A program made the translations under genes and the position numbers. Positions 29,219 to 40,235 of a DNA stretch of 64,000 nt are shown piece after piece (the first letter of the stretch is position 1; every line of letters begins with the position of its first letter). The notes beneath the pieces were generated by a model. That model saw nothing but the letters and a program-made list of their open reading frames with translations. It did not search any database and was not told where the DNA came from. Source of the DNA: Lelliottia sp. WAP21 (lineage in GTDB: Bacteria; Pseudomonadota; Gammaproteobacteria; Enterobacterales; Enterobacteriaceae); contig NZ_JAIWPG020000004.1 of NCBI RefSeq assembly GCF_020532665.2, positions 434,001 through 498,000 of the forward strand, read 5' to 3'.

Positions 29219-30358
29219 ATGATGAAATCCAAAATGAAATTGATGCCATTATTGGTGTCTGTGACCTTGATGAGTGGTTGTACGGTCTTTCCCGGCAGCA
29301 ATATGTCAACAATGGGTAAGGATGTGATCAAGCAACAGGATGCTGATTTTGATCTCGACAAGATGGTGAATGTTTATCCATTAACCCCGCGTCTTGTTGA
29401 ACAATTACGCCCGCGTCCAAATGTTGCACAGCCAAATATGTCTCTGGACCAGGAAATCTCGTCCTATGAATATCGGGTAGGGCCAGGCGACGTCATCAGC
29501 GTGACGGTCTGGGATCACCCTGAACTGACCACGCCTGCCGGGCAGTATCGTAGCTCCAGCGATACCGGCAACTGGGTCCAGCCTGACGGCACCATGTTCT
29601 ATCCGTATATCGGTAAAGTGCACGTCGTGGGCAAAACGCTCGCAGAAATTCGTAGTGATATTACCGGCCGCTTAGCGCAGTACATCGCTGACCCGCAGGT
29701 TGACGTTAATATCGCCGCATTCCGTTCGCAAAAGGCTTATGTCTCCGGTCAGGTTAATAAATCTGGCCAGCAGGCGATCACCAACGTTCCGCTGACGGTG
29801 CTCGATGCCATTAATACCGCCGGGGGTTTAACCGACGCTGCCGACTGGCGCAACGTGGTGCTGACGCACAACGGTAAAGAAGAGCGCATTTCGCTCCAGG
29901 CCCTGATGCAAAACGGCGACCTGAGCCAGAACCGTCTGCTCTATCCGGGTGACATTCTGTTTGTTCCGCGCAATGACGACCTGAAAGTGTTCGTGATGGG
30001 CGAAGTGAAAAAACAGAGCACGCTCAAAATGGACTTCAGCGGTATGACCCTGACCGAAGCGCTGGGCAATGCGGAAGGTCTTGACCTGACGGCGTCTAAC
30101 GCCAGCGGCATCTTTGTGATTCGTCCCCTGAAAGGCGAGGGCAATGCGAAAGGTAAGATTGCCAATATTTACCAGCTGGATATGTCCGATGCGACGTCTC
30201 TGGTGATGGCAACCGAATTCCGCCTCCAGCCATACGATGTGGTCTATGTCACCACGGCGCCAGTGACGCGCTGGAACCGTTTGATCAACCAGTTGCTGCC
30301 AACCATCAATGGCGTTCGCTATATGACGGACACGGCGCGCGACGTCCATACCTGGTAA
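29219..30358 (+). CDS. wza: Outer-membrane polysaccharide export lipoprotein Wza
   Basis: 379 residues. A lipoprotein signal peptide ends in the lipobox L-M-S-G-C with the acylated Cys21. Then polysaccharide export (PES) domain with [18 protein letters not shown] near 85-103, SLBB repeats, and an amphipathic C-terminal helix that forms the octameric outer-membrane pore. Works with Wzc to export colanic acid. First gene of the operon; start overlaps no other gene and matches the E. coli start ([10 protein letters not shown]). Confidence 0.97.
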   Translation: MMKSKMKLMPLLVSVTLMSGCTVFPGSNMSTMGKDVIKQQDADFDLDKMVNVYPLTPRLVEQLRPRPNVAQPNMSLDQEISSYEYRVGPGDVISVTVWDHPELTTPAGQYRSSSDTGNWVQPDGTMFYPYIGKVHVVGKTLAEIRSDITGRLAQYIADPQVDVNIAAFRSQKAYVSGQVNKSGQQAITNVPLTVLDAINTAGGLTDAADWRNVVLTHNGKEERISLQALMQNGDLSQNRLLYPGDILFVPRNDDLKVFVMGEVKKQSTLKMDFSGMTLTEALGNAEGLDLTASNASGIFVIRPLKGEGNAKGKIANIYQLDMSDATSLVMATEFRLQPYDVVYVTTAPVTRWNRLINQLLPTINGVRYMTDTARDVHTW

Positions 30359-30364
30359 TCCGCG

Positions 30365-30808
30365 ATGTTTAACAAAATTCTGGTGGTATGCGTGGGGAAC
30401 ATTTGCCGTTCCCCCACGGCTGAGCGTCTGCTGAAACATTATCAGCCTGAGTTGACGGTCGCTTCTGCAGGACTGGGGGCGCTGGTGGGTAAAGGGGCCG
30501 ATGAGCGTGCAACAAGCGTGGCGCAGGCGCATGACCTCTCCCTGGACGGGCACGTTGCCCGTCAGATCTCCGGTCGCATGTGCCGGGATTACGATCTCAT
30601 TCTGGCGATGGAAAAGCGCCACATTCATGCGCTGTGTGAAATTGCGCCGGAGATGCGCGGCAAAGTCATGCTCTTTGGTCACTGGGACAGTGAGCGCGAA
30701 ATTCCCGATCCGTATCGCAAGAGCCGTGAGGCATTTGAGGCGGTTTATACCTTACTTGACCAGTCTGCCCAAAAATGGGCGCAGGCTCTGAAAGCTCAGC
30801 AGGGATAA
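30365..30808 (+). CDS. wzb: Low-molecular-weight protein tyrosine phosphatase Wzb
   Basis: 147 residues. The P-loop CVGNICRS gives catalytic Cys9 and Arg15, and the general acid is Asp115 in IPDPYRKS. Wzb removes phosphates from the C-terminal tyrosines of Wzc; cycling of that state is needed for colanic acid polymerisation and export. It lies 6 bases after wza and 2 bases before wzc. Confidence 0.97.
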   Translation: MFNKILVVCVGNICRSPTAERLLKHYQPELTVASAGLGALVGKGADERATSVAQAHDLSLDGHVARQISGRMCRDYDLILAMEKRHIHALCEIAPEMRGKVMLFGHWDSEREIPDPYRKSREAFEAVYTLLDQSAQKWAQALKAQQG

Positions 30809-30810
30809 CA

Positions 30811-32973
30811 ATGACAGAAAAAACCAAACCTTCTGCCGCCCCGATTTCGGGCAGTGATGAAATTGATATTGGCCGTCTGGTCGGCACCATTATCGAAGCG
30901 AAATGGTGGGTGCTGGGGATCACCTCGGTGTTTGCGCTGGGTGCCATTATTTACACCCTGTTCGCCACGCCTATCTACAGCGCCGATGCACTGGTTCAGA
31001 TAGAACAAAATACCGGCAATTCGCTGGTGCAGGATATCGGCTCGGCGCTGGCGAATAAGCCACCGGCGTCTGACGCAGAAATTCAGCTGATTCAGTCGCG
31101 TCTGGTGCTGGGTAAAACCGTTGACGATCTTGACCTGGATATTGGCGTCACTAAAAACAGCTTCCCGATCTTCGGGGCGGGCTGGGACCGGTTAATGGGC
31201 CGTCAAAATGACATGGTCAAAGTGACCACCTTTAACCTGCCAAAAGGGGCGGGCGACCAGGTGTTTACGCTTGAGGTATTAGGGCCGAAAGAGTATGAGC
31301 TGACCAGCGATGCGGGCTTTAGCGCACGTGGCCAGGTCGGACAGATGTTGAACAAAAACGGCGTTAGCATGATGGTGAGTGACATTCATGCGTCGGAAGG
31401 CGGCAAGTTTACCGTCAGTAAATTCTCCATGCTGGGGATGATCAACAATCTGCAAAACAACCTGAGCGTCACCGAAAACGGGAAGGATACCGGCGTGCTG
31501 AGCATGACCTTCACCGGTGAGGATAAGGATAAAATCCGCGACATTCTGAACAGTATTACGCGCAACTACCTTGAACAAAACATCGAGCGTAAGTCAGCGG
31601 AAGCGGCCAAAAGTCTCGCCTTCCTGGCAAAACAGCTGCCCGAAGTGCGTTCTCGTCTGGATGAAGCGGAAAACAAGCTGAACGCGTTTCGTCAGGATAA
31701 AGACTCCGTTGACCTGCCGTTAGAAGCCAAATCGGTACTGGATTCGATGGTTAACATCGATGCGCAGCTGAACGAACTGACCTTTAAAGAAGCTGAGATT
31801 TCCAAGCTCTATACCAAACGTCACCCGGCCTATCGCACGTTGCTGGAAAAACGCCAGGCGCTGGAAGATGAGAAATCGAAGCTGAACGACCGTGTCACCG
31901 CGATGCCGAAAACGCAGCAGGAGATTGTGCGTCTGACCCGTGATGTGGAATCCGGCCAGCAGGTGTACATGCAGTTGCTGAACAAACAGCAGGAGCTGAA
32001 AATCACCGAAGCCAGCACCGTGGGTGATGTGCGTATCGTTGACCCGGCGATTACACAGCCTGGCGTGTTGAAGCCGAAGAAAGCCCTGATCATTCTCGGC
32101 AGCATTATCCTTGGGTTGATGCTCTCTATTGTGGGTGTCCTGCTTCGCTCTCTGTTCAACCGCGGTATCGAAAGCCCGCAGGTACTGGAAGAGCATGGCA
32201 TCAGCGTTTATGCCAGCATTCCGCTGTCGGAATGGCAAAAATCTCGTGACAGCGTCAAAACCGTCAAAGGCATTAAGCGTTACAAACAAAGCCAGCTGCT
32301 TGCGGTGGGTAACCCAACCGATCTGGCTATTGAAGCGGTGCGTAGCCTGCGAACCAGTCTGCACTTTGCCATGATGCAGGCTAAAAATAATGTCCTGATG
32401 CTGAGCGGGGTCAGCCCGTCGATTGGTAAAACCTTCGTGTGTGCCAACCTTGCCGCCGTCATTAGCCAGACCAACAAACGCGTGCTGTTGATCGACTGTG
32501 ATATGCGTAAAGGCTATACCCATGAACTGCTGGGGACCAACAACGTAAACGGTCTCTCGGAGGTGTTGTTGGGTAAAGGCGAGATTGAGCAGTGCGCCAA
32601 GCCGACCTCCATTACCAATTTTGACCTTGTCCCACGCGGTCAAATTCCACCGAATCCGTCAGAGCTGCTGATGAGCGAGCGATTCACTCAGCTCATCGCC
32701 TGGGCCAGTCAGCATTACGACCTGGTTCTGATCGATACACCGCCTATTCTTGCGGTAACCGATGCCGCCATTGTCGGTCGCCATGCCGGGACCACGCTGA
32801 TGGTTGCCCGCTATGCGGTCAATACCCTGAAAGAAGTGGAAACCAGCCTGAGCCGCTTCGAGCATAACGGCATTGAGGTGAAAGGGGTGATTCTGAACTC
32901 CATCTTCCGCCGCGCCACCGGGTATCAGGATTACGGCTATTACGAGTACGAATACAAGTCTGACAGTAAATAA
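30811..32973 (+). CDS. wzc: Tyrosine autokinase / polysaccharide co-polymerase Wzc
   Basis: 720 residues from the ATG at 30811, as in E. coli. Wzz-type N-terminal domain between two membrane segments (about 32-52 and about 425-445), large periplasmic coiled-coil region, and a cytoplasmic BY-kinase domain with Walker A near residue 540 (GVSPSIGKTFVCANLA), Walker A' VLLIDCDMRKG, and a C-terminal tyrosine cluster (YQDYGYYEYEY). It forms the inner-membrane part of the Wza-Wzc export channel and controls chain length. Confidence 0.97.
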   Translation: MTEKTKPSAAPISGSDEIDIGRLVGTIIEAKWWVLGITSVFALGAIIYTLFATPIYSADALVQIEQNTGNSLVQDIGSALANKPPASDAEIQLIQSRLVLGKTVDDLDLDIGVTKNSFPIFGAGWDRLMGRQNDMVKVTTFNLPKGAGDQVFTLEVLGPKEYELTSDAGFSARGQVGQMLNKNGVSMMVSDIHASEGGKFTVSKFSMLGMINNLQNNLSVTENGKDTGVLSMTFTGEDKDKIRDILNSITRNYLEQNIERKSAEAAKSLAFLAKQLPEVRSRLDEAENKLNAFRQDKDSVDLPLEAKSVLDSMVNIDAQLNELTFKEAEISKLYTKRHPAYRTLLEKRQALEDEKSKLNDRVTAMPKTQQEIVRLTRDVESGQQVYMQLLNKQQELKITEASTVGDVRIVDPAITQPGVLKPKKALIILGSIILGLMLSIVGVLLRSLFNRGIESPQVLEEHGISVYASIPLSEWQKSRDSVKTVKGIKRYKQSQLLAVGNPTDLAIEAVRSLRTSLHFAMMQAKNNVLMLSGVSPSIGKTFVCANLAAVISQTNKRVLLIDCDMRKGYTHELLGTNNVNGLSEVLLGKGEIEQCAKPTSITNFDLVPRGQIPPNPSELLMSERFTQLIAWASQHYDLVLIDTPPILAVTDAAIVGRHAGTTLMVARYAVNTLKEVETSLSRFEHNGIEVKGVILNSIFRRATGYQDYGYYEYEYKSDSK

Positions 32974-32979
32974 TCTTTT

Positions 32980-33023
32980 CCTCTCACCTGACCCTCTCCA
33001 CCCGGAGGGGGCTGAGGTGAGGG
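32980..33023. repeat. GC-rich palindromic repeat, wzc-wcaA gap
   Basis: Imperfect inverted repeat: CCTCTCACCT and ACCCTCTCC on the left pair with GGAGGGGG and GAGGTGAGGG on the right. The same pyrimidine/purine-rich motif set is found in two other gaps of this operon (44865-44961 and 47875-47910). It looks like a dispersed REP-type intergenic palindrome; it may also form a hairpin that tunes mRNA levels within the operon. Confidence 0.6.
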
Positions 33024-33046
33024 TATCCATTCCATCCGGGGAAACC

Positions 33047-33889
33047 ATGACAACACAGCGCCCTTTAATTTCTATTTATATGCCGACATGGAACCGTCAG
33101 CAGCTGGCGATCCGTGCGATTAAATCGGTTTTGCGTCAGGATTATGACCACTGGGAAATGATTATTGTCGATGACTGCTCCTCTTCATATGAGCAGCTCC
33201 AGCAATTCGTCACCGACCTGAACGATCCCCGTGTGAAATACACCCATAACGCAATGAACTCAGGTGCGTGCGCGGTGCGTAATCAGGCGATTCTGCAGGC
33301 GAAAGGGGAGTATATAACCGGTATTGATGACGACGATGAATGGACACCCAATCGTCTGTCGATCTTTCTCTCGCACAAACAGCAGCTGGTGACGCATGCG
33401 TTCCTGTATGCCAACGACTATGTCTGTCAGGGGGAAGTCTATTCCCAGCCGGCCAGCCTGCCACTGTATCCGAAGTCGCCTTATTCGCGTCGTCTGTTTT
33501 ATAAACGCAACATTATTGGCAATCAGGTCTTCACCTGGGCATGGCGTTTTAAAGAGTGTCTGTTCGATACCGAACTGAAAGCGGCACAGGACTACGATAT
33601 TTTCCTGCGAATGGTCGTGGAGTACGGCGAACCGTGGAAAGTGGACGATGCGACGCAGATTTTGCATATCAATCACGGCGAGATGCAGATTACCTCTTCG
33701 CCGAAAAAATTCTCCGGCTACTTCCATTTTTATCGCAAGCACAAAGACAAATTTGACCGTGCCAGCCGCAAGTATCAACTCTTTACCCTCTATCAGATCC
33801 GCAATAAGCGCATGAACTGGCGCACGTTGCTTACGCTGTTCTCCGTGCGTAACGGCAAGCGTCTGGCTGATGGACTTCGGGGGAAATAA
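33047..33889 (+). CDS. wcaA: Colanic acid glycosyltransferase WcaA (GT2)
   Basis: 280 residues from the ATG at 33047, preceded by GGGG; the open frame extends 10 codons up into the palindromic repeat, which is not the start. GT2 fold: RPLISIYMPTWNR at the N-terminus, IIVDDCSS, and the DDDDEW metal-binding motif around residues 98-103. It transfers one sugar of the colanic acid hexasaccharide unit; its exact linkage is not decidable from sequence. The stop overlaps wcaB by one base. Confidence 0.94.
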   Translation: MTTQRPLISIYMPTWNRQQLAIRAIKSVLRQDYDHWEMIIVDDCSSSYEQLQQFVTDLNDPRVKYTHNAMNSGACAVRNQAILQAKGEYITGIDDDDEWTPNRLSIFLSHKQQLVTHAFLYANDYVCQGEVYSQPASLPLYPKSPYSRRLFYKRNIIGNQVFTWAWRFKECLFDTELKAAQDYDIFLRMVVEYGEPWKVDDATQILHINHGEMQITSSPKKFSGYFHFYRKHKDKFDRASRKYQLFTLYQIRNKRMNWRTLLTLFSVRNGKRLADGLRGK

Positions 33890-34380
33890 TGTTTCTTGAA
33901 GATTGCCGCGCAAATAGCTGGAGCCTGCGCCCGTGCTGCATGGTACTGGCTTATCGCATCGCCCATTTTTGCTCCGTATGGCGCAAAAAAAATGTCCTGA
34001 ACAATCTCTGGGCTGCGCCCGTCCTGGTGATGTATCGCATCATCACCGAATGCTTCTTCGGCTATGAAATCCAGGCGGCGGCGACCATTGGACGCCGCTT
34101 CACCATTCACCACGGCTATGCGGTGGTGATCAATAAATTCGTGGTCGCCGGGGATGATTTTACCATTCGCCACGCCGTCACCATCGGCAACCGTGGGCCA
34201 GACAGCCTGGCCTGTCCGGTCATCGGCAATAACGTCGAACTGGGCGCGAACGTAGTGATTATCGGTGATATCCAGGTGGGAAATAACGTCACTATCGGCG
34301 CGGGAAGCGTGGTGCTGGACAGCATTCCGGATAACGCGCTGGTGACCGGTGAAAAGGCCCGCGTGAAGGTGATTAAATGA
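33889..34380 (+). CDS. wcaB: Colanic acid acetyltransferase WcaB
   Basis: 163 residues. Left-handed beta-helix acetyltransferase of the CysE/hexapeptide type, with repeated [IV]-x-x-x-x-[IV] turns (NNVELGANVVIIGDIQVGNN) in the C-terminal half and the acceptor His in FTIHHGYAVVI. It adds O-acetyl groups to the colanic acid unit. Overlaps wcaA by one base and wcaC by four (ATGA). Confidence 0.94.
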   Translation: MFLEDCRANSWSLRPCCMVLAYRIAHFCSVWRKKNVLNNLWAAPVLVMYRIITECFFGYEIQAAATIGRRFTIHHGYAVVINKFVVAGDDFTIRHAVTIGNRGPDSLACPVIGNNVELGANVVIIGDIQVGNNVTIGAGSVVLDSIPDNALVTGEKARVKVIK

Positions 34381-35594
34381 ATATTTTGCAATTTAATGTC
34401 CGTCTGGCGGAAGGCGGAGCGGCAGGGGTTGCGCTGGATCTCCATCAGCGTGCGCTGCAAAAAGGGTTACAGTCTCGTTTCGTTTACGGCTACGGAAAAG
34501 GCGGGAAGAAAAGCGTCAGTCACGATAACTATCCGCACGTGCTGAAACAGACGCCACGTTTAACCTCCGTTGCCAACATTGCCTTGTTCCGTCTGTTTAA
34601 CCGCGATCTGTTCGGCAACCTGAATAGCCTTTACCGCACGGTCACCCGGACGTCAGGTCCGGTGGTGCTTCATTTCCACGTGTTGCACAGCTACTGGCTG
34701 AATCTGGAAGAGGTGGTGGCCTTTTGCGAAAAGGTGAAAGCGCATAAAGCGGATACCACCTTTGTCTGGACGCTGCACGATCACTGGAGCGTAACCGGAC
34801 GCTGTGCCTTCACCGACGGCTGTGAAGGCTGGAAGACAGCGTGCCAGAAATGCCCGACGCTGACCAACTACCCGCCGGTGAAAGTGGATCGCGCGCATCA
34901 GCTGGTGTCCGGTAAACGGCAGTTGTTCCGCGAGATGCTGGCACTTGGCTGCACCTTTATATCGCCAAGCCAGCACGTGGCCGACGCGTTCAACAGCCTG
35001 TACGGGGCAGGGCGCTGCAAGATTATCAATAACGGCATCGACGTAGCGACGGAAGAGATTCTGGCAGAACTGGACCCGATTACGGACACCCAGGGAAAAC
35101 CGAAAATCGCGGTAGTCGCCCACGACCTGCGCTACGACGGCAAAACCAATCAGCAGCTGGTGCGCGAGATGATGGCGCTGGGCGATAAGATTGAACTGCA
35201 CACCTTCGGTAAGTTCTCGCCGTTTGAAGGGCCGAATGTGGTGAATCACGGTTTCGAGACCGATAAACGCAAATTAATGAGTGCGTTAAACGGGATGGAT
35301 GCGCTGGTGTTCAGCTCCCGTGTCGATAACTATCCGCTGATTTTGTGCGAAGCCCTCTCGATTGGGGTGCCGGTCATTGCCACCCACAGCGACGCCGCGC
35401 GTGAAGTGCTGGAGAAATCTGGTGGGAAGACCTTCAGCGAAAGTGAGGTGATCCCGCTGGTGCAACAGCCTAAGGCACACATTGCGCAGGCTGTTTTTGA
35501 CACCACCCTGGAATCGTTCCGCAACCGCAGTCGCGTGGCTTACAGTGGTGAACAGATGCTGGAGGAGTATGTCTCGTTCTATCAGAATCTGTAG
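34377..35594 (+). CDS. wcaC: Colanic acid glycosyltransferase WcaC (GT4)
   Basis: 405 residues. GT-B fold: N-terminal acceptor half starting MNILQFNVRLAEGGAAGVA, and C-terminal nucleotide-sugar half with the E-x7-E region (CEALSIGVPVIATHSDAAREVLE). The N-terminal half has several Cys (VTGRCAFTDGCEGWKTACQKC), a pattern seen in this WcaC subfamily and possibly a metal site. The 3' end overlaps wcaD by 26 bases in another frame. Confidence 0.94.
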   Translation: MNILQFNVRLAEGGAAGVALDLHQRALQKGLQSRFVYGYGKGGKKSVSHDNYPHVLKQTPRLTSVANIALFRLFNRDLFGNLNSLYRTVTRTSGPVVLHFHVLHSYWLNLEEVVAFCEKVKAHKADTTFVWTLHDHWSVTGRCAFTDGCEGWKTACQKCPTLTNYPPVKVDRAHQLVSGKRQLFREMLALGCTFISPSQHVADAFNSLYGAGRCKIINNGIDVATEEILAELDPITDTQGKPKIAVVAHDLRYDGKTNQQLVREMMALGDKIELHTFGKFSPFEGPNVVNHGFETDKRKLMSALNGMDALVFSSRVDNYPLILCEALSIGVPVIATHSDAAREVLEKSGGKTFSESEVIPLVQQPKAHIAQAVFDTTLESFRNRSRVAYSGEQMLEEYVSFYQNL

Positions 35595-36789
35595 TTATCT
35601 GCTGCTTCCACTGATCTATCTGCTGGTCAACGTCAAGATTGCCCAGCTCGGTGAAAGCTTCCCGATAACCATTGTGACTTTCCTGCCCGTGCTTCTGCTG
35701 CTGTACGTGGACAAAATCAGTATCAAAAAGCTGATGATTGCCCTGGGGCTGGGCGCGGGCCTGACCGCCTTTAACTACATTTTTGGTCAGTCACTGGATG
35801 CCAGCAAGTATGTCACGTCCACCATGCTGTTTGTCTATATCGTCATTATTATTGGCATGGTGTGGAGTATTCGCTTTAAAACAATATCACCGCACAATTA
35901 TCGGAAAATCCTCAGGTTCTTTTATCTTGCCGTTACGCTTATTGTTGTGCTTGCTGCAATGGAGATGGCGCAAATTATTTTGACCGGCGGCAGTAGCCTG
36001 ATGGAAATAATTTCGAAATATCTCATTTACAGTAATAGCTATGTACTGAACTTTATTAAGTTTGGCGGTAAGCGAACCACGGCGCTCTATTTTGAACCGG
36101 CATTTTTTGCTCTGGCGTTAATCTCAATTTGGCTCAGCATCAAACAGTTTGGTATCAAAACCCCCAAGACCGATGCTATGATTCTTGCAGGGATTGTACT
36201 GTCAGGTTCCTTCTCGGGCGTCATGACGTTCATCCTGTTTTACTTGCTTGAATGGGCTTTTCAGTACCTGAATAAAGAAGCCATCAAGAAAAAACTACCC
36301 TTAGCAATAATATCGCTAACCGTATTTTTAGTCGGCATTGTCTTTGCATTCCCTTACATCGCCACGCGGCTGGGGGATTTGGGTACAGAAGGGTCTTCAT
36401 CTTATTATCGCATTATCGGTCCGCTGGTGATGGTTGGGTATTCTTTAACCCATATTGATGGCGTAGTAAGATTTGGCTCACTTTATGAATATGTTGCATC
36501 ATTCGGAATCTTTAACGGTGCGGACGTCGGTAAAACCATAGACAATGGTCTGTATCTGCTGATTATTTACTTTTCATGGTTTGCCGTGCTGCTGACAGCC
36601 TGGTATCTGTTTAAAGTGTTTAAAATGATGATAAACGCGTTTGGTGATAACCAAAACTTTCGGGTGCAGCTGTATCTTTTTACGCCGGTGTCGCTGTTTT
36701 TTACCGGGTCAATATTTAGCCCGGAATATGCGTTCTTAATTGTGTGTCCGTTTATTTTGCGCAAAGCGCTAAATATTACGCGCTCATGA
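35569..36789 (+). CDS. wcaD: Colanic acid polymerase WcaD (Wzy-type)
   Basis: 406 residues from the ATG at 35569, within the end of wcaC and preceded by GGAGGAG. About 10-11 transmembrane helices with a large periplasmic loop, the Wzy topology. In E. coli WcaD is the presumed polymerase that joins lipid-linked repeat units for Wza/Wzc export. Moderately less GC-rich in its second half than flanking genes, common for Wzy proteins. Confidence 0.94.
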   Translation: MSRSIRICSYLLLPLIYLLVNVKIAQLGESFPITIVTFLPVLLLLYVDKISIKKLMIALGLGAGLTAFNYIFGQSLDASKYVTSTMLFVYIVIIIGMVWSIRFKTISPHNYRKILRFFYLAVTLIVVLAAMEMAQIILTGGSSLMEIISKYLIYSNSYVLNFIKFGGKRTTALYFEPAFFALALISIWLSIKQFGIKTPKTDAMILAGIVLSGSFSGVMTFILFYLLEWAFQYLNKEAIKKKLPLAIISLTVFLVGIVFAFPYIATRLGDLGTEGSSSYYRIIGPLVMVGYSLTHIDGVVRFGSLYEYVASFGIFNGADVGKTIDNGLYLLIIYFSWFAVLLTAWYLFKVFKMMINAFGDNQNFRVQLYLFTPVSLFFTGSIFSPEYAFLIVCPFILRKALNITRS

Positions 36790-36805
36790 CAAAACGAGGT
36801 GGTTT

Positions 36806-37552
36806 ATGTTTCTAAGCGTCATTACTGTCGCCTTTCGTAATCATGAAGGGGTGGTAAAAACCTGGCGCTCGCTGCGCAACCTGGCACGCGATCCCAGCCT
36901 CACGTTTGAATGGATCGTCGTAGACGGCGGCTCCAATGATGGCACAGCGGAATTTCTCGAAAAACTGAACGGTGAGTTCAACTTACGTTACATCAGCGAG
37001 AAAGATAACGGCATCTATGATGCGATGAATAAAGGCATTGCCATGGCGCAGGGGCGTTACGCTATCTTCCTGAATTCCGGCGATGTGTTCCATGAAGATG
37101 TGGCGTTGTTTGCCCGCCAGCTGTCGCGTCAGAAAGAAGAAGCAATGGTCATGGGGGATGCGCTGCTGGACTTTGGTGACGGTCATAAAGTGACCCGTAA
37201 TGCGAAGCCAGGATGGTATATCTACCACAGCCTGCCTGCCAGTCATCAGGCGATTTTCTTCCCGGTGGCCGGGCTGAAAAAACATCCGTACGACCTGCAA
37301 TATAAAGTGTCATCCGATTATGCGCTGACCGCCAGCATGTATAAAGCAGGCTACCCGTTCCGTCGCATTAAAGGGCTGGTTTCTGAATTCTCGATGGGCG
37401 GTGTGTCAACCTCCAATAATCTTGAATTATGCCAGGACGCGCGAAATGTGCAGCGCAAGATATTACGCGTTCCCGGATTCTGGGCGGAATTATCCTATTT
37501 ATTACGTCTGAAAACGACGGGTAAAACGAAAGCCTTATATAACAAAGTCTGA
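36806..37552 (+). CDS. wcaE: Colanic acid glycosyltransferase WcaE (GT2)
   Basis: 248 residues. GT2 fold with [13 protein letters not shown] at the start, [10 protein letters not shown] near 42-51, and the DxD-like N-S-G-D-V in place of a strict DXD near 90. One of the sugar-adding enzymes of the colanic acid unit. The previous stop is 17 bases upstream, and ACGAGGTGG provides the ribosome-binding site. Confidence 0.94.
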   Translation: MFLSVITVAFRNHEGVVKTWRSLRNLARDPSLTFEWIVVDGGSNDGTAEFLEKLNGEFNLRYISEKDNGIYDAMNKGIAMAQGRYAIFLNSGDVFHEDVALFARQLSRQKEEAMVMGDALLDFGDGHKVTRNAKPGWYIYHSLPASHQAIFFPVAGLKKHPYDLQYKVSSDYALTASMYKAGYPFRRIKGLVSEFSMGGVSTSNNLELCQDARNVQRKILRVPGFWAELSYLLRLKTTGKTKALYNKV

Positions 37553-37567
37553 ATATAAGGAAATGTA

Positions 37568-38116
37568 ATGCAGGATCTTAAAGGCTTTTCCGTGCCGAAA
37601 GGTTTTCGGGGCGGGAACGGGATTAAAGTGCAGTTGTGGTGGGCCGTGCAGGCAACGTTATTTGCCTGGTCGCCACAGGTAATGTATCGCTGGCGCGCAT
37701 TTTTGCTGCGTCTGTTTGGTGCAAAAATTGGCAAAAACGTGGTGATTCGCCCGTCGGTAAAAATTACCTATCCCTGGAAATTAACGCTCGGTGATTACGC
37801 CTGGGTAGGGGATGACGCGGTGTTGTACACCCTTGGTGAAATTACCATTGGTGCCAATTCCGTGGTGTCACAAAAGTGTTATTTGTGTACCGGCAGCCAC
37901 GATTTTATGAGCCCGCATTTTGATATTAACGCCACACCTGTTGTGATTGGCGAAAAATGCTGGCTGGCAACAGATGTGTTTGTTGCTCCCGGTGTTTCTG
38001 TTGGCGATGGCACCGTAGTCGGTGCACGCAGCAGCGTTTTTAAATCGCTACCGGCAAATAAGATTTGCCGTGGCAACCCCGCAGTGGTGATACGCGAACG
38101 CGTTGAAACTGATTAA
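37568..38116 (+). CDS. wcaF: Colanic acid acetyltransferase WcaF
   Basis: 182 residues. Hexapeptide-repeat acetyltransferase (NodL/LacA-like): hexad turns from about residue 55 onward, catalytic-type His in C-T-G-S-H-D-F, and a closing segment LPANKICRGNPAVVI typical of the family. Second O-acetyltransferase of the operon, with WcaB. Lies between wcaE and gmd. Confidence 0.95.
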   Translation: MQDLKGFSVPKGFRGGNGIKVQLWWAVQATLFAWSPQVMYRWRAFLLRLFGAKIGKNVVIRPSVKITYPWKLTLGDYAWVGDDAVLYTLGEITIGANSVVSQKCYLCTGSHDFMSPHFDINATPVVIGEKCWLATDVFVAPGVSVGDGTVVGARSSVFKSLPANKICRGNPAVVIRERVETD

Positions 38117-38143
38117 ATTCGATAAGTACAGAGGAATATAAAC

Positions 38144-39265
38144 ATGTCTAAAGTCGCTCTCATCACCGGCGTTACCGGGCAGGATGGTTCTTATCTGGCA
38201 GAGTTCCTGCTGGAAAAAGGGTATGAAGTTCACGGTATTAAACGTCGTGCTTCTTCTTTTAATACGGAACGCGTGGATCATATTTATCAGGATCCACATG
38301 CTGCGAACCCGAAATTCCATTTGCATTACGGCGATCTGACCGATACGTCTAACCTGACCCGTATTCTGCAAGAAGTACAGCCGGATGAAGTGTACAACCT
38401 GGGTGCGATGAGCCATGTCGCGGTTTCGTTTGAATCCCCGGAATATACCGCTGACGTTGATGCGATGGGCACGCTGCGTCTGCTGGAAGCGATTCGCTTC
38501 CTGGGCCTGGAAAAGAAAACCCGTTTCTATCAGGCTTCTACCTCTGAACTCTATGGTCTGGTGCAGGAAATCCCGCAGAAAGAGACCACTCCGTTCTACC
38601 CACGCTCCCCGTACGCCGTTGCCAAAATGTATGCGTACTGGATCACCGTGAACTACCGCGAATCTTACGGCATGTATGCCTGTAACGGCATCCTGTTCAA
38701 CCACGAATCTCCACGTCGTGGCGAAACCTTCGTGACCCGTAAGATCACCCGCGCGATTGCGAACATTGCTCAGGGCCTCGAGAAGAAACTGCACCTCGGT
38801 AATATGGACTCCCTGCGTGACTGGGGCCATGCGAAAGACTACGTGAAAATGCAGTGGATGATGCTGCAGCAGGAAAAACCAGAAGATTTCGTGATTGCGA
38901 CCGGCGTGCAGTACTCCGTGCGTCAGTTTGTCGAAATGGCTGCCGCTCAGCTGGGCATTAAACTGCGCTTTGAAGGCACCGGCGTGGAAGAGAAAGGTAT
39001 CGTTGTCTCCGTTACGGGTCACGATGCACCGGGCGTGAAACCAGGCGACGTTATTGTTGAAGTTGACCCGCGTTACTTCCGTCCTGCTGAAGTAGAAACC
39101 CTGCTCGGCGATCCAACCAAAGCACACGAAAAACTGGGCTGGAAACCGGAAATCACCCTCCAGGAAATGGTCTCTGAAATGGTGGCTAACGACCTTGAAG
39201 CAGCGAAAAAACACTCTCTGCTTAAGTCTCATGGCTACGAGGTTTCCATCGCGCTGGAGTCCTGA
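38144..39265 (+). CDS. gmd: GDP-mannose 4,6-dehydratase
   Basis: 373 residues. Extended SDR: NAD(P) motif [14 protein letters not shown] at 8-21, substrate and catalytic residues T-S-E and YxxxK in [12 protein letters not shown]. Makes GDP-4-keto-6-deoxymannose from GDP-mannose, the first step to GDP-L-fucose, with fcl immediately downstream (2-base gap). Codon use is highly biased to preferred codons, suggesting strong expression. Confidence 0.97.
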   Translation: MSKVALITGVTGQDGSYLAEFLLEKGYEVHGIKRRASSFNTERVDHIYQDPHAANPKFHLHYGDLTDTSNLTRILQEVQPDEVYNLGAMSHVAVSFESPEYTADVDAMGTLRLLEAIRFLGLEKKTRFYQASTSELYGLVQEIPQKETTPFYPRSPYAVAKMYAYWITVNYRESYGMYACNGILFNHESPRRGETFVTRKITRAIANIAQGLEKKLHLGNMDSLRDWGHAKDYVKMQWMMLQQEKPEDFVIATGVQYSVRQFVEMAAAQLGIKLRFEGTGVEEKGIVVSVTGHDAPGVKPGDVIVEVDPRYFRPAEVETLLGDPTKAHEKLGWKPEITLQEMVSEMVANDLEAAKKHSLLKSHGYEVSIALES

Positions 39266-39267
39266 TA

Positions 39268-40233
39268 ATGACCAAACAACGTATTTTTGTCGCCGGACAT
39301 CGCGGCATGGTGGGTTCCGCCATTGTCCGCCAGCTTGAACAGCGCGGCGACGTCGACGTCATTGTTCGTACGCGTGATGAGCTGAACCTGCTGGATGCGA
39401 AAGCCGTGCAGGATTTCTTTGCCGAAGCGCGCGTCGATCAGGTGTACCTGGCGGCAGCGAAAGTGGGCGGTATTGTGGCGAACAATACCTACCCGGCTGA
39501 CTTCATCTACGAAAATATGATGATTGAGAGCAACATCATTCACGCGGCGCACCTGCACAACGTGAATAAGCTGCTGTTCCTGGGGTCATCCTGTATTTAT
39601 CCGAAGATGGCGAAACAGCCGATCGCGGAAAGCGAACTGCTGCAAGGCACCCTGGAAGCGACTAACGAGCCGTATGCCATTGCCAAGATTGCGGGCATCA
39701 AACTGTGTGAGTCTTACAACCGTCAGTACGGTCGTGACTATCGCTCAGTGATGCCGACCAATCTGTATGGTCCGCACGATAACTTCCACCCGAGCAACTC
39801 GCACGTGATCCCGGCGCTGCTCCGTCGTTTCCATGAAGCGACAGCCGAGAATGCGCCGGATGTGGTGGTGTGGGGTAGCGGTACGCCAATGCGTGAGTTC
39901 CTGCATGTGGATGATATGGCAGCAGCCAGCATCCATGTCATGGAGCTGGACAGCGAAGTGTGGCAGGAAAACACCGAGCCTATGCTGTCCCACATTAACG
40001 TGGGTACCGGCGTGGACTGCACCATCCGTGAGCTGGCGCAGACCATCGCCCAGGTGGTGGGCTACAAAGGTCGCGTGGTGTTTGACGCCACTAAACCTGA
40101 CGGGACGCCGCGCAAATTGCTGGACGTGACGCGTCTGCATCAGTTGGGCTGGTATCACGAGGTTTCACTGGAGCAGGGGCTGGCAAGCACGTATCAGTGG
40201 TTCCTGGAAAACCAGCACCGCTTCCGGGGGTAA
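39268..40233 (+). CDS. fcl: GDP-L-fucose synthase
   Basis: 321 residues. SDR with [16 protein letters not shown] at 9-24 and YxxxK in [10 protein letters not shown]. Bifunctional 3,5-epimerase/4-reductase converting the Gmd product to GDP-L-fucose. Also named wcaG. The stop is directly followed by the gmm start two bases later. Confidence 0.97.
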   Translation: MTKQRIFVAGHRGMVGSAIVRQLEQRGDVDVIVRTRDELNLLDAKAVQDFFAEARVDQVYLAAAKVGGIVANNTYPADFIYENMMIESNIIHAAHLHNVNKLLFLGSSCIYPKMAKQPIAESELLQGTLEATNEPYAIAKIAGIKLCESYNRQYGRDYRSVMPTNLYGPHDNFHPSNSHVIPALLRRFHEATAENAPDVVVWGSGTPMREFLHVDDMAAASIHVMELDSEVWQENTEPMLSHINVGTGVDCTIRELAQTIAQVVGYKGRVVFDATKPDGTPRKLLDVTRLHQLGWYHEVSLEQGLASTYQWFLENQHRFRG

Positions 40234-40235
40234 CC

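Noticed and set aside
29828-30682. Open frame opposite wza and wzb
   Set aside because: It crosses two conserved genes on the other strand and has no features of its own.
38048-39232. 394-codon open frame opposite gmd
   Set aside because: Arises from the codon bias of gmd; no domain, and the translation is unlike any family I know.
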